Notes under the pieces: model-generated
What the model saw: the letters and a program-made list of their open reading frames with translations, nothing else
What the model was told of the DNA's origin: nothing
Database searches by the model: none
Assembly (NCBI GenBank): GCA_015657435.1
Contig: JADLKH010000003.1
Location: forward strand, 501,843-519,848
Length of the DNA stretch: 18,006 bases
Origin: Synergistales bacterium
GTDB lineage: Bacteria; Synergistota; Synergistia; Synergistales; 79-D21
Direction: 5' to 3'
Shown: positions 7,410 through 14,647 of the stretch, piece after piece
Position numbering within the stretch: the first letter of the stretch is position 1
How the letters are laid out: each line of letters opens with the position of its first letter
Translations under genes and position numbers: made by a program

Positions 7410-8360
7410 ATGGAGATCCCCCTGAAGATCAGCGTGGTGATTCCCATGTTCAACGCGGAGGGCACGATTCAGGTTCCCTTGAGATCCCTTTGTGCCCAGA
7501 CCCTGCCTCCCGACCTCCTGGAACTCGTCCTTGTGGACGACGGATCGACGGATGCTTCGGTATCGAGAGCGGAGAGGCTGCTTGAAGGGGTGTCCTTCAG
7601 TTGGCGGCTGCTGCGAAAAGCTCGGGGCGGAGTCAGCCTGGCAAGAAACCGGGGCATCGCCGAGGCCAGAGGAGAATACGTGTTCTTCCTTGACGCCGAC
7701 GACAGCCTGCCGCGGGACTTCCTGGAGACGGTCCTGGAAGGGCTGGAAAGCAAGAGGGCCGATCTGGCCTGGATATGGAAGATCACGAACCCGGCGGAAG
7801 CCCCCGCTTCCAACAGGCATCCGATGGGCCTGCATCACGAAGGGATGAAGTGCCTCGAAGCCTTTCTGCGCGAGCCGAAGAACGCCCAGATCATGGTCCG
7901 CAGAAGTTTTCTGGACGCGACGGGGATCCGCTACACGGAGGGTCTGGCTTATGGGGAGGACTTCGATCTTTTTGTCCGCCTTCTCCTGGAGGCCCGCCTT
8001 GTTCACGTCGAGGACCGGACTTTCTACATCTACAGGAAGCATGTTCTCCAGGTGACGCGCACCATCAACCGGGTAGCGGCGAGGCAGGCCACGGACCGGA
8101 CGTTTCGAAGGCTGTCCCTCCATCTGGAAGAAAGGGCGGTTCCCGAGGGTGTTCTGCTCGAGATGAGGCGCCATGCGGCCAAGGCCAGGATCAACCTCCT
8201 GCGGGAGGTGCGCCGGGCGGGAATGACGGAACTGTTCGGGCAGCTGATCGGAAATCCCGAGACGGAAGAAGCGATCCGTTTTGCGGGGCAGGGCCTGCTG
8301 CCGGTCAAATGGCAGCTTCGGGCGGCAATGCTCGACCTGGCGAGGCTGATGAAGGGGTGA
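7410..8360 (+). CDS. GT2 family glycosyltransferase
   Basis: A 316-residue GT-A inverting transferase of family 2. Visible: ISVVIPMFNAEGTI (7-20), LVDDGSTDAS (41-50), GVSLARNRGIAEARGEYVFFLDADDSL (74-100, containing the DXD) and an acceptor region with YGEDFDLFVRLLLEA. No membrane helices, so it is a soluble or peripheral enzyme acting at the cytoplasmic face. ATG 7410 follows the GT8 stop with no gap, and GGAGGG sits just upstream. It is the last gene of the three-transferase operon and ends 9 bases from the convergent amidoligase-like gene. I see no U-rich terminator between the two. Sugar specificity is unknown. Confidence 0.92.
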   Translation: MEIPLKISVVIPMFNAEGTIQVPLRSLCAQTLPPDLLELVLVDDGSTDASVSRAERLLEGVSFSWRLLRKARGGVSLARNRGIAEARGEYVFFLDADDSLPRDFLETVLEGLESKRADLAWIWKITNPAEAPASNRHPMGLHHEGMKCLEAFLREPKNAQIMVRRSFLDATGIRYTEGLAYGEDFDLFVRLLLEARLVHVEDRTFYIYRKHVLQVTRTINRVAARQATDRTFRRLSLHLEERAVPEGVLLEMRRHAAKARINLLREVRRAGMTELFGQLIGNPETEEAIRFAGQGLLPVKWQLRAAMLDLARLMKG

Positions 8361-8369
8361 GCGCTTTCC

Positions 8370-10018
8370 TCAGAGGACAGCCAGCCTGGGCGGCCCGGAA
8401 GGGGGATTGTGCGCCTTCAGGCAGGATGCCTCCCAGACGGACAGGGTCGCGAGGTTAAGGATAGCTCCGCTGGTTTCCCACACCGGGTTTTTCAGGATGG
8501 GCAGGACCTCCGGGGAAAGAGCGGAGGGGATCGGCCTCTCCTCGAAGAACTCCGCAAGCGGGCCGGTTGTGCAGTAGCGGGTCCGCGGCACCCCGTTGCC
8601 CCCCTTCGGGAGGTTTACGGGGAAGCCGGGCACTCTCGCTTTCAGGATATTCCTGAGGACAAGCTTGAGAGGGGCCCCCGCCGGGGAGCGGTCGCCGATC
8701 GGCAAGGCCCATGCCGCCCTCAGGATGTCCCGCTGGGCGTAGGGGCACAGCAGGGATTTGCCGAGGGCGATGGCCTGCTGGCGGTAGTGGTGCCTCCAGT
8801 AGGGTTGACCCAGGACGAACGCGATATGCCCCCATTCCGCCTTCAGGTCGAAGGAGGGAGGAAGACGGTTCAGGTTCCCCGTCCGATCGAGCAGGTAGGC
8901 GTGCCGGTCCCGGAGGCGGCCTGAAACGACATCCGGGCCGACGAGCTCAAGAGCCGCCCTGCCTCCCGAAAACAATCCCATCGTTCCAAGCTCGCGGAGG
9001 AGCCCGCCTTCAGGAAAAAGCCGATCCTTCATTTCCTCCCACACATCCGGTTCGTCGTGCCCGGATTCCACGTCCCGGTAGCCGAAAAGGGAATCCGCCA
9101 TGTCTCCCGTGCAGTAGGCGGCATGTTCCGTGCGGAACATGCTCTCCTGGAACAGACCCTGATAGTTGGGAAAGGGAACCGGGATGCCTGCATGTCTGAC
9201 GGTTTCGGTCATGTTTTCGATGAAGCGCTCATCGGAGAAGGGGATCTCCCTTGTCCTGCTCAGTCCCAAAAGCTGAGCTCCCTGCCTGGCGATCTCGCGT
9301 TCGGACCAAAGCTCCGCCGGCGGAGCAAGGGCCACCAGGGCCTCCGTCAGGGGGCCGAGATAAGAGGCCAGCAGGCTTGAATCGACTCCCCCCGAAAAGA
9401 GCAGAGCCAGTCCCGGATTTCCGCGCAGGGGTTCCATCGCCTGGTCCAGCGCTTCTTCCACCGAGGGGTGCGGTTCCTCCCCGAGCAGATCCGCGAGGCT
9501 TTCGACGACGAGGCGGGTTGGGGCGGCTTCTCCGAAGGGCCATTCCCAAAGGGCTCCGTTGGGAACGCGGGTGATTGCCGGGACGTAGGTTTGGTGGTCG
9601 ATCGGGCAGAGAGACAAAAGATAGTCAGCGATGCCGGAAAGCCCCAGCCGTCTTTCGCCACGGGGCAGGAGAGAGACGGCATCCCTGTAGAAATCGGTGA
9701 GAACAGGACGATCCTCCGCATCCCGCAGGCAGAAAAGCTCGAAGCCGGAGGAAAGGCTCCGGAAAGCGAGCGAAGCGCAGGTCGCCTCGCGGGGAGTTAA
9801 CGTTCCCGTGATTTCCGGGTAGACCGAGCAAAGCCTTTTGGCGAGGTCGTGGGGTTTCCGCGGGTTTTCAGAAGGGAGACTGCCCCCGAAGGGGAATGCC
9901 CCCACGGAAGCCAGAGGATCCAGGTTCCGTGGAGGCTCTCGATCCGATGGGCGTCGGGACTGAAAGCCCGGACACAGGGTCGGGGCTGCTCCCGTTTTGC
10001 TTCTTCGTCTTCGTGCAT
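8370..10018 (-). CDS. asparagine-synthase-like ATP-dependent amidoligase, frameshifted near the 5' end
   Basis: The synthetase domain is clear: PP-loop LLFSGGVDSSLLASYL (SGGVDSS about 209-215 of the restored protein) and CTGDMADSLFGY (about 303-314), the counterpart of GEGSDELFGGY in AsnB. Such domains adenylate a carboxylate and amidate it. The likely start is ATG 10018 with AGGAGG (10027-10032) eight bases upstream, giving MHEDEEAKREQ. That frame carries HRIESLHGTWILWLPWG, then the coding signal moves to the frame of the rest (GGSLPSENPRKPHDLAKRL). One missing base near 9883-9903 explains this; restored length is about 549 residues. There is no Met-Cys start, so the Cys2 glutaminase nucleophile of true AsnB is absent and the N-terminal domain is short. 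It would need free ammonia or another nucleophile, like beta-lactam synthetase relatives. It lies in a glycan locus on the opposite strand to its transferase neighbours. Substrate unknown. Confidence 0.82.
9883..9903 (-). other. probable single-base deletion in a G5 run
   Basis: Two C5 runs on the plus strand (9883-9887 and 9899-9903) are G5 on the coding strand. Adding one G to the upstream run joins LPWG to AFPFGGSLPSENP; adding it to the other gives LPWGHSPSGGSLPSENP. Both frames are open from 9797 to 10018, so the exact site is uncertain. Confidence 0.6.
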
Positions 10019-10026
10019 CGGATCTC

Positions 10027-10032
10027 CCTCCT
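10027..10032 (-). promoter_or_regulatory. Shine-Dalgarno for the ATG at 10018
   Basis: AGGAGG on the minus strand, eight bases before ATG 10016-10018. It marks the true start of the amidoligase-like gene in a different frame from the catalytic part, and so is key evidence for the frameshift. Confidence 0.7.
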
Positions 10033-10052
10033 CTTACCCATTTTATCCCTGA

Positions 10053-10089
10053 AAGGATGAGGGCCGGCAACTAGCCGGCCCTCATCCTT
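10053..10089 (-). terminator. strong hairpin after the por operon
   Basis: A perfect 16-bp GC-rich stem (10053-10068 with 10074-10089) and a 5-base loop lie 25 bases after the porB stop and 34 bases before the amidoligase-like start. Neither side has a real U-run (only TTT on the minus side). It may be a terminator, an attenuator or an mRNA-stabilising end. A -10-like TAAAAT (minus strand) follows it and could start the downstream gene. Confidence 0.65.
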
Positions 10090-10114
10090 CTGTCCGATCG
10101 GCACTCGCCGGTTT

Positions 10115-11053
10115 TCAACCTTCCCAGGTTTCGCCGCAGCGGTCAAGGATCTTCTTCCAGTCGGCGTCGACATCGGCCTGGATTTCATCCAGCATGGCCT
10201 TGGATGCCTCGCCCTTGAACAGGTGGCGGAAGCGTCCCTGGGGCTTGAGGAATTCCTCGATGGGAATTCGTTTTTTAGGCTTGTAGGTCAGCTTCCAGAC
10301 GCCGTCGACGACCTCGTAGACCGGCCAGAAGCGGGTGTCCGCCGCCAGCTTGCAGATGTCCTGCTGCAGACCCGGGTCGATTCCCCAGAAGAGGACGCAC
10401 GGCACGAGGATGTTGACGAACGCGGGTCCGGGGGTTTCCACGGCTCTCTTCACCTTTTCGGCCACGTCGGTGGCGTTGAACAGGGTCGTCTGCGCGACAT
10501 AGGGGACGTGGTGAGCCTCGGCGATGGCGGTGAGGTCCTTGGGTTTCTGCAGCTTGCCGGGGATGACGCTGCCCGCGGGGGAGGTGGTGGCGTTGGCCCC
10601 CTTCGGCGTGGCGCTGCTCCTCTGGGCCCCGGTGTTCATGTAGCCGCCGTTGTTGTAGCAGATGTAGGTGAAGTCCTGCCCGCGCTCCAGCGCACCGGAA
10701 AGGGCCTGCAGGCCGATATCGTAGGTTCCGCCGTCGCCGCCGAAGGCGACGAACTTGATGTCGCGGTCGATTTTCCCGCGTTTCTTCAGCGCCACATAGG
10801 CGGCTTCCACGCCCGATACGCCCGCTCCGGCGTTCTCGAAGGCCGTGTGGATCCACGGCACCCTCCAGGAGCTGAACGGGTAGACCGTGGTGGAAACCTC
10901 CAGACAGCCCGTGGCGTTCACGACGACAAGCGGCGATTCGACGCCCATGAGCCCCTGATGCACCGCCGTGGGGGCGCCGCAGCCCGGGCACATGCGGTGC
11001 CCGTTGGTCAGGGGGCTTTCCTTCTGCGTGTAATCCTTGATCCGGATGGCCAT
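10115..11053 (-). CDS. porB: pyruvate/2-oxoacid:ferredoxin oxidoreductase, beta subunit
   Basis: The 312-residue thiamine-diphosphate-binding subunit of an oxygen-sensitive oxidoreductase that converts a 2-oxoacid plus CoA to acyl-CoA, CO2 and reduced ferredoxin. The cofactor motif runs from GGDGGTYDIG (105-114) to NNGGYMNTG (134-142). Cys22 and Cys25 (CPGCGAP), Cys50 and Cys219 (VPCVLFWG) are placed as ligands of the proximal 4Fe-4S cluster of this family. Start ATG 11053 follows the porA stop by 11 bases, with a purine-rich GGGGGGAAAGAG directly upstream. The frame stays open further upstream, but that part lies over porA in another frame. It is the last gene of the four-gene operon. Pyruvate is the usual substrate for this order of subunits; a branched-chain 2-oxoacid (VOR) is possible. 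Confidence 0.93.
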   Translation of the reverse strand: MAIRIKDYTQKESPLTNGHRMCPGCGAPTAVHQGLMGVESPLVVVNATGCLEVSTTVYPFSSWRVPWIHTAFENAGAGVSGVEAAYVALKKRGKIDRDIKFVAFGGDGGTYDIGLQALSGALERGQDFTYICYNNGGYMNTGAQRSSATPKGANATTSPAGSVIPGKLQKPKDLTAIAEAHHVPYVAQTTLFNATDVAEKVKRAVETPGPAFVNILVPCVLFWGIDPGLQQDICKLAADTRFWPVYEVVDGVWKLTYKPKKRIPIEEFLKPQGRFRHLFKGEASKAMLDEIQADVDADWKKILDRCGETWEG

Positions 11054-11064
11054 CTCTTTCCCCC

Positions 11065-12231
11065 CTATTCCAGCAGTCCCAGGTAGCGCTCTTCGCGGAG
11101 AACCCTGCCCGCGGCGAGGTCGCAGAAAAGATCCCGGGCGTACTGCGGGAAGAAGTCCCGCCCGCCCAGACCGTAAACGCACGACTGCACGGGAACGGAC
11201 TTCCCGGCATCGTACAGGGCGCTCTTCACCTCGGCCGCCAGCGGGGCCGTGCCTCCGATGCTCAGGGCGCGGTCCAAAACCGCGATGGCCTTTGCGCCGC
11301 CAAGGGCCGCGGCGACCTCTTCGGCCGGGAAGGGACGGAACATCCTCACCCGCAGGCACCCCGCCCTGATCCCCTGGTCGCGCAGTTCGTCCACGACGTC
11401 CTTGACGACACCCGAGGCGGAGGACATGACCACGACGATGAATTCGGCGTCCTCGGTGCGGTAGGCGTCGAGCTTGGGGTAGAACCGTCCCGAGAGGGCC
11501 TCGTATTCCTTTGCGACGCCGTCGTAGACCTTGAGCACGTTCTTCATGGCTTCGACCTGCTGCCGCTTGATTTCGAAGTAGTACTCCGACATGACGAAGG
11601 AACCGTAGGTGACGGGGTTGTCGATGTCCAGAAGCGGGAAGTCCGCTTTCCGTTCTCCGACGAATGCCTTCACCGCCGTGTCGTCCAACAGGTTCACCGG
11701 TTCGAAGCCGTGGCTCGTGATGAATCCGTCCTGGCAGACGAAGACAGGGGAGAGCACGTCTTTGTGTTCGGCCAGTCGGACGGACAGGATCGCCGTATCG
11801 TAGGCCTCCTGAGCGTCCTCGCAGTAGAGGTGGACCCACCCGGCGTCGCGCTCGGCCATGCTGTCGCTGTGGTCGCAATGGATGTTGATGGGAGCGCCGA
11901 GGCACCGGTTCACGAGCCCGAAGACGATGGGCGTGCGGAAGCATCCGGCGATGGGGAAGATTTCATGCATGAGGGCCACGCCGTTGGCGCTGGAGGCCGT
12001 CATGACCCGGGCCCCCGCGGCCGAGGCCGTTACGCAGGCCGTGATGGCGGAGTGTTCGCTTTCAACCGTGACGAAGTTCGTGTCCACTTTGCCGTTGGCC
12101 ACGAAGTCGGCGAACTTCATGGGGATATCGGTGGACGGGGTGATGGGGTAGGCGGCGACGACGTCCGGGTTGATCTGGCGCATCGCTTCCGCGAAGGCCC
12201 AGTTGCCCGACGTGATTTCCCTGCGAGGCAT
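11065..12231 (-). CDS. porA: pyruvate/2-oxoacid:ferredoxin oxidoreductase, alpha subunit
   Basis: A 388-residue alpha subunit, normal for separate-subunit enzymes. It contains the pyrimidine-binding transketolase-like domain: GNWAFAEAM (9-17), AAYPITPSTDIP (26-37), VESEHSAI (56-63, with the conserved Glu contacting thiamine diphosphate) and ARVMTASSANGVALMHE (74-90). The following domain ends with a transketolase C-terminal-like segment (IRAGCLRVRMFRPFP, AIAVLDRALSIGG). The substrate pocket lies between this chain and beta. ATG 12231 comes 3 bases after the delta stop, and the ribosome-binding GGGGGAG overlaps the delta end. Everything looks intact. Confidence 0.94.
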   Translation of the reverse strand: MPRREITSGNWAFAEAMRQINPDVVAAYPITPSTDIPMKFADFVANGKVDTNFVTVESEHSAITACVTASAAGARVMTASSANGVALMHEIFPIAGCFRTPIVFGLVNRCLGAPINIHCDHSDSMAERDAGWVHLYCEDAQEAYDTAILSVRLAEHKDVLSPVFVCQDGFITSHGFEPVNLLDDTAVKAFVGERKADFPLLDIDNPVTYGSFVMSEYYFEIKRQQVEAMKNVLKVYDGVAKEYEALSGRFYPKLDAYRTEDAEFIVVVMSSASGVVKDVVDELRDQGIRAGCLRVRMFRPFPAEEVAAALGGAKAIAVLDRALSIGGTAPLAAEVKSALYDAGKSVPVQSCVYGLGGRDFFPQYARDLFCDLAAGRVLREERYLGLLE

Positions 12232-12234
12232 GGC

Positions 12235-12579
12235 TTACTCCCCCTTCGCGCAGGCACCGGGGCCTGTGAACTCGGACTCGGGCCGCATCTCGATGGCCTT
12301 CTTCGGGCACAGGTGCGCGCAGATGCCGCAACCCTTGCAGTAAAAGGTGTCGATGCCCGAAACCTTCCCGTTTTCATCGGTCAGGATGGAACGGTCCGGG
12401 CACTGGTTCCAGCAGAGGAGGCAGGAGATGCACTTCTGCCCGTCCCAGACGGGGCGCATGCTCCGCCACTGGCCCGTTTCCACGGCCTCGGCGGAGGAAC
12501 CGAAAGCGATGCCGCCCATAGGAACGTCCTGCCACTTCTTCGGCTTGCCCATCTCGGCGCTGTTGCCGCGCTGCTTCAT
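12235..12579 (-). CDS. porD: pyruvate/2-oxoacid:ferredoxin oxidoreductase, delta (ferredoxin-like) subunit
   Basis: A 114-residue small subunit carrying two 4Fe-4S clusters: CISCLLCWNQCP (Cys50, 53, 56, 60) and CKGCGICAHLCP (Cys81, 84, 87, 91), the standard CX2CX2CX3CP pair. It would pass electrons from the buried cluster of the beta chain to external ferredoxin. The roughly 45-residue N-terminal extension (WQDVPMGGIAFG) is usual for PorD. Start ATG 12579 overlaps the gamma stop as ATGA, with GAGGAGGTG seven to eight bases upstream. The frame is open for another 180 codons upstream, but that stretch is antiphase to the gamma subunit and not coding. Confidence 0.93.
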   Translation of the reverse strand: MKQRGNSAEMGKPKKWQDVPMGGIAFGSSAEAVETGQWRSMRPVWDGQKCISCLLCWNQCPDRSILTDENGKVSGIDTFYCKGCGICAHLCPKKAIEMRPESEFTGPGACAKGE

Positions 12580-13148
12580 CCGATCTGCACCTCCTCGTAG
12601 CCTCGCCGGATCGCCCGCACGTTCGCCGCGAGGATCTTTTCCGGGAGCTTGGCCATCTTGTGGGAGAAATGCTCGACGAACGCCTCGATGGGAACCTCGT
12701 CGAAGATATGGGCGAAGGTGCCCAGCATGGGGGCGTTTGGCCGGTTCTGGCCGAACTCCTCCAGCGTGATCTTCGTCGCGTCGATGGTGATGACCTTCAC
12801 GGCATCGGGAAGGCCCAGCTGCGCCTTGATTTCCGCCGGGCAGGCGGGAGTGTTGACCAGGTACACGGTCTTCTCCGTGCACCCGTCCGTGGGGCGGACC
12901 GACTCGAGCAGGGTCGGGTCGATGACGGCCACGACGTCGGGATTCTGGACGCCGCAACGCTTGCGGATGGGGGCGTCCGAGACGCGGTTGAACGCCTTCA
13001 TCGGCGCGCCCTGACGCTCGGCGCCGTATTCCGGGAACGACTGCACGTGCTTGCCGGCCTCGAACAGGACTTCGGCCAAAACGGCGGACCCCGTCTTGGC
13101 GCCCTGTCCTCCCCGGCCGTGCCACCGGACCTCTAGGGTCTTGGGCAT
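12576..13148 (-). CDS. porC: pyruvate/2-oxoacid:ferredoxin oxidoreductase, gamma subunit
   Basis: The 190-residue gamma chain (PorC/PorG family), the catalytic-domain fragment that completes the CoA-handling part of the enzyme. Signatures: EVRWHGRGGQGAKTGSAVLAE (6-26), FPEYGAERQGAP (38-49), NPDVVAVIDPTLLE (69-82) and NAPMLGTFA (about 138-146). First gene of the operon. ATG 13148 has GGGAGGAG about 12 bases upstream, slightly far, and a good promoter at 13213-13241. The gene order gamma-delta-alpha-beta matches the porCDAB arrangement known from Thermotoga and some archaea. Confidence 0.93.
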   Translation of the reverse strand: MPKTLEVRWHGRGGQGAKTGSAVLAEVLFEAGKHVQSFPEYGAERQGAPMKAFNRVSDAPIRKRCGVQNPDVVAVIDPTLLESVRPTDGCTEKTVYLVNTPACPAEIKAQLGLPDAVKVITIDATKITLEEFGQNRPNAPMLGTFAHIFDEVPIEAFVEHFSHKMAKLPEKILAANVRAIRRGYEEVQIG

Positions 13149-13212
13149 GGACGGATCACGCTCCTCCCTTGGAATAATGAATGCTGTATATCGCTAGAGG
13201 ACATACCCGTTA

Positions 13213-13241
13213 AGAATAGCGTGACTCGGGAGAATTATCAA
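13213..13241 (-). promoter_or_regulatory. sigma70-type promoter of the por operon
   Basis: On the minus strand: -35 TTGATA (13236-13241), 17-base spacer, -10 TATTCT (13213-13218). The predicted leader is about 58 bases to the ATG at 13148. No operator-like repeat is evident. Confidence 0.7.
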
Positions 13242-13293
13242 ACGATTCCTGAAGGTTCATAGCGACGAAAAGCAGCGCAGGGGCCGGTTCCTG

Positions 13294-13302
13294 TGTTATA
13301 AA
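13294..13302 (+). promoter_or_regulatory. possible extended -10 promoter for the sugar-phosphate transferase gene
   Basis: TGTTATAAA fits an extended -10 (TGN followed by TATAAA). I see no -35 at the right distance. The leader would be only about 16 bases, just enough for the GGGAGG (13313-13318) before ATG 13325. Weak call. Confidence 0.35.
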
Positions 13303-13324
13303 CTTCTTAAACGGGAGGACTGAC

Positions 13325-14647
13325 ATGCTGCGGGCAAATTCGCGCTACTCGAACTCCATGGTCGTGCTTTTCGGGTTGGAAAGCCTGGTTTTCTGGGCGG
13401 TGGTGCTGGGGGGCGGCTTCCTTCTTTTTGAAGGGAAGGCCTATCCCGGCCAGTATGCCGTCATCCACGCCTGTCTCGTGCTGGGGCTCTACGCCTTCCG
13501 CGGGTACGATCCCGTTCGCCTGAAGAACCGCACCGAAGCCGCGATTGCCGCCTTTCAGGGAGCGCTCTTCGGAGGAATCCTGGCCGTCTCCATCCTGATG
13601 ACCCAATTCCCCCGCATTCCCCGTCCCTATTTCATCCCGGTTTTTTTCGCCTACCTGACCGCAGCCCTTGTAGGGCGACTGATTTGGTCGACCTGGTTCA
13701 CGAAAAAGGAAAAGACGACGGCGGCCTGGATCGTGGGCGACGAGAACTGGAAAAACCTCCTTTCGGACATCGCGGCCGGGTTGGGGACCGCCTTTGAGCC
13801 GCTGACTTTCGCGGCCCTTCCGGATCTGGAGGATCTGCCGATACCACCGCAGAACGGGAAGAAGAACGGAAGCCTGCTGATTGTGGCGGATCCCGAGGCG
13901 ATCGCGGAGCCGGGATTCCACCGGGTGTTGAACCGACTGGGGGCGAAGGGGATGAGCGTCGACCTTTTGCCGAACCTGGCCGAGCGGGCGCTGGGCCGGA
14001 TCCCCCTGGAGGTGGCAGAGACCTTCCGAAACCACTACGAGGTTGTGTTCAACGACCTGGTGCTGGACCCCGTCCAGAGGATCCTCGACGTGACCGTTGC
14101 GCTGGGTGCGCTGATTCTGCTCTCGCCGATCATGGTGCTGGTAGCCCTGACCATCCGGATGGAATCGAAGGGCGGGGCGCTCTTCGTGCAGGATCGGGTC
14201 GGACTGGACGGGACAACCTACCGCATGCACAAGTTCCGCACGATGACGGTGCGGGAGGAGGCAAACGGGAAACCGGCGTTCGCGGACAAGGAGGAACACC
14301 GGATCACGAGGGTCGGCAGATTTTTGCGCAAAACCCGGCTGGACGAGTTGCCGCAGCTCTGGGACGTTCTGTTGGGGAACATGAGCCTGGTGGGGCCCCG
14401 GCCAGAGCAGCCCGCCTTCGTGGAACAGTTCCGGGAGTCGATCCCCTTTTACGACTATCGCCACGAAGCCAGGCCCGGCATCACCGGATGGGCCCAGATC
14501 AATTATGATTATGCGTATGACCTGGAAGGTACGAAACGGAAGCTGGAGTACGACCTTTACTACGTCAAGCGCCGGTCGATGATGCTGGACCTGCAGATCC
14601 TGCTGAAAACCCTGGAGATCATGGTCGGGAGGCGGGGAGCGCGGTGA
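13325..14647 (+). CDS. polyprenyl-phosphate sugar-1-phosphate transferase (WbaP/PssY-type)
   Basis: A 440-residue inner-membrane enzyme that starts a glycan by moving sugar-1-phosphate from a nucleotide sugar to undecaprenyl phosphate. The N-terminal half has four hydrophobic segments (about 13-35, 43-59, 73-92, 102-121) and a soluble region with a nucleotide-fold look (AAWIVGDE, SLLIVADP). The C-terminal bacterial sugar transferase domain begins with the hydrophobic helix at about 254-277. It continues with KFRTM (303-307), RLDELPQLWDVL (338-349, the catalytic Asp-Glu), MSLVGPRPE (353-361) and RPGITGWAQI (383-392). All catalytic elements are present. The ATG has GGGAGG six bases upstream. 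The stop overlaps the next gene as GTGA. It heads the second glycan operon, divergent from the por genes. Which sugar it uses cannot be read from sequence. Confidence 0.93.
   Translation: MLRANSRYSNSMVVLFGLESLVFWAVVLGGGFLLFEGKAYPGQYAVIHACLVLGLYAFRGYDPVRLKNRTEAAIAAFQGALFGGILAVSILMTQFPRIPRPYFIPVFFAYLTAALVGRLIWSTWFTKKEKTTAAWIVGDENWKNLLSDIAAGLGTAFEPLTFAALPDLEDLPIPPQNGKKNGSLLIVADPEAIAEPGFHRVLNRLGAKGMSVDLLPNLAERALGRIPLEVAETFRNHYEVVFNDLVLDPVQRILDVTVALGALILLSPIMVLVALTIRMESKGGALFVQDRVGLDGTTYRMHKFRTMTVREEANGKPAFADKEEHRITRVGRFLRKTRLDELPQLWDVLLGNMSLVGPRPEQPAFVEQFRESIPFYDYRHEARPGITGWAQINYDYAYDLEGTKRKLEYDLYYVKRRSMMLDLQILLKTLEIMVGRRGAR

Noticed and set aside
6630..8174. Long open frame on the minus strand (514 codons)
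   Set aside because: It lies wholly opposite the GT8 and GT2 genes, has low-complexity Pro/Arg/Gly-rich translation and no family motif. It is a shadow of GC-rich codon use.
10019..10070. TTG start at 10070 for the amidoligase-like gene
   Set aside because: It lies within the hairpin, has no ribosome-binding site, and the 50 extra residues look random. ATG 10018 with AGGAGG is much better.
11054..11944. Upstream extension of the porB frame over porA
   Set aside because: The frame is open by chance. PorB similarity starts at MAIRIKDYTQ (11053), and the overlapped region encodes PorA in another frame.
12580..13125. Upstream extension of the porD frame over porC
   Set aside because: The translation is Arg/Gly-rich and antiphase to the clear gamma subunit. 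ATG 12579 has a Shine-Dalgarno and an ATGA overlap.
13307..14464. Long open frame on the minus strand (385 codons)
   Set aside because: Antisense to the sugar-phosphate transferase gene, whose catalytic motifs are unmistakable. The translation is His/Arg/Gln-rich with no domain.
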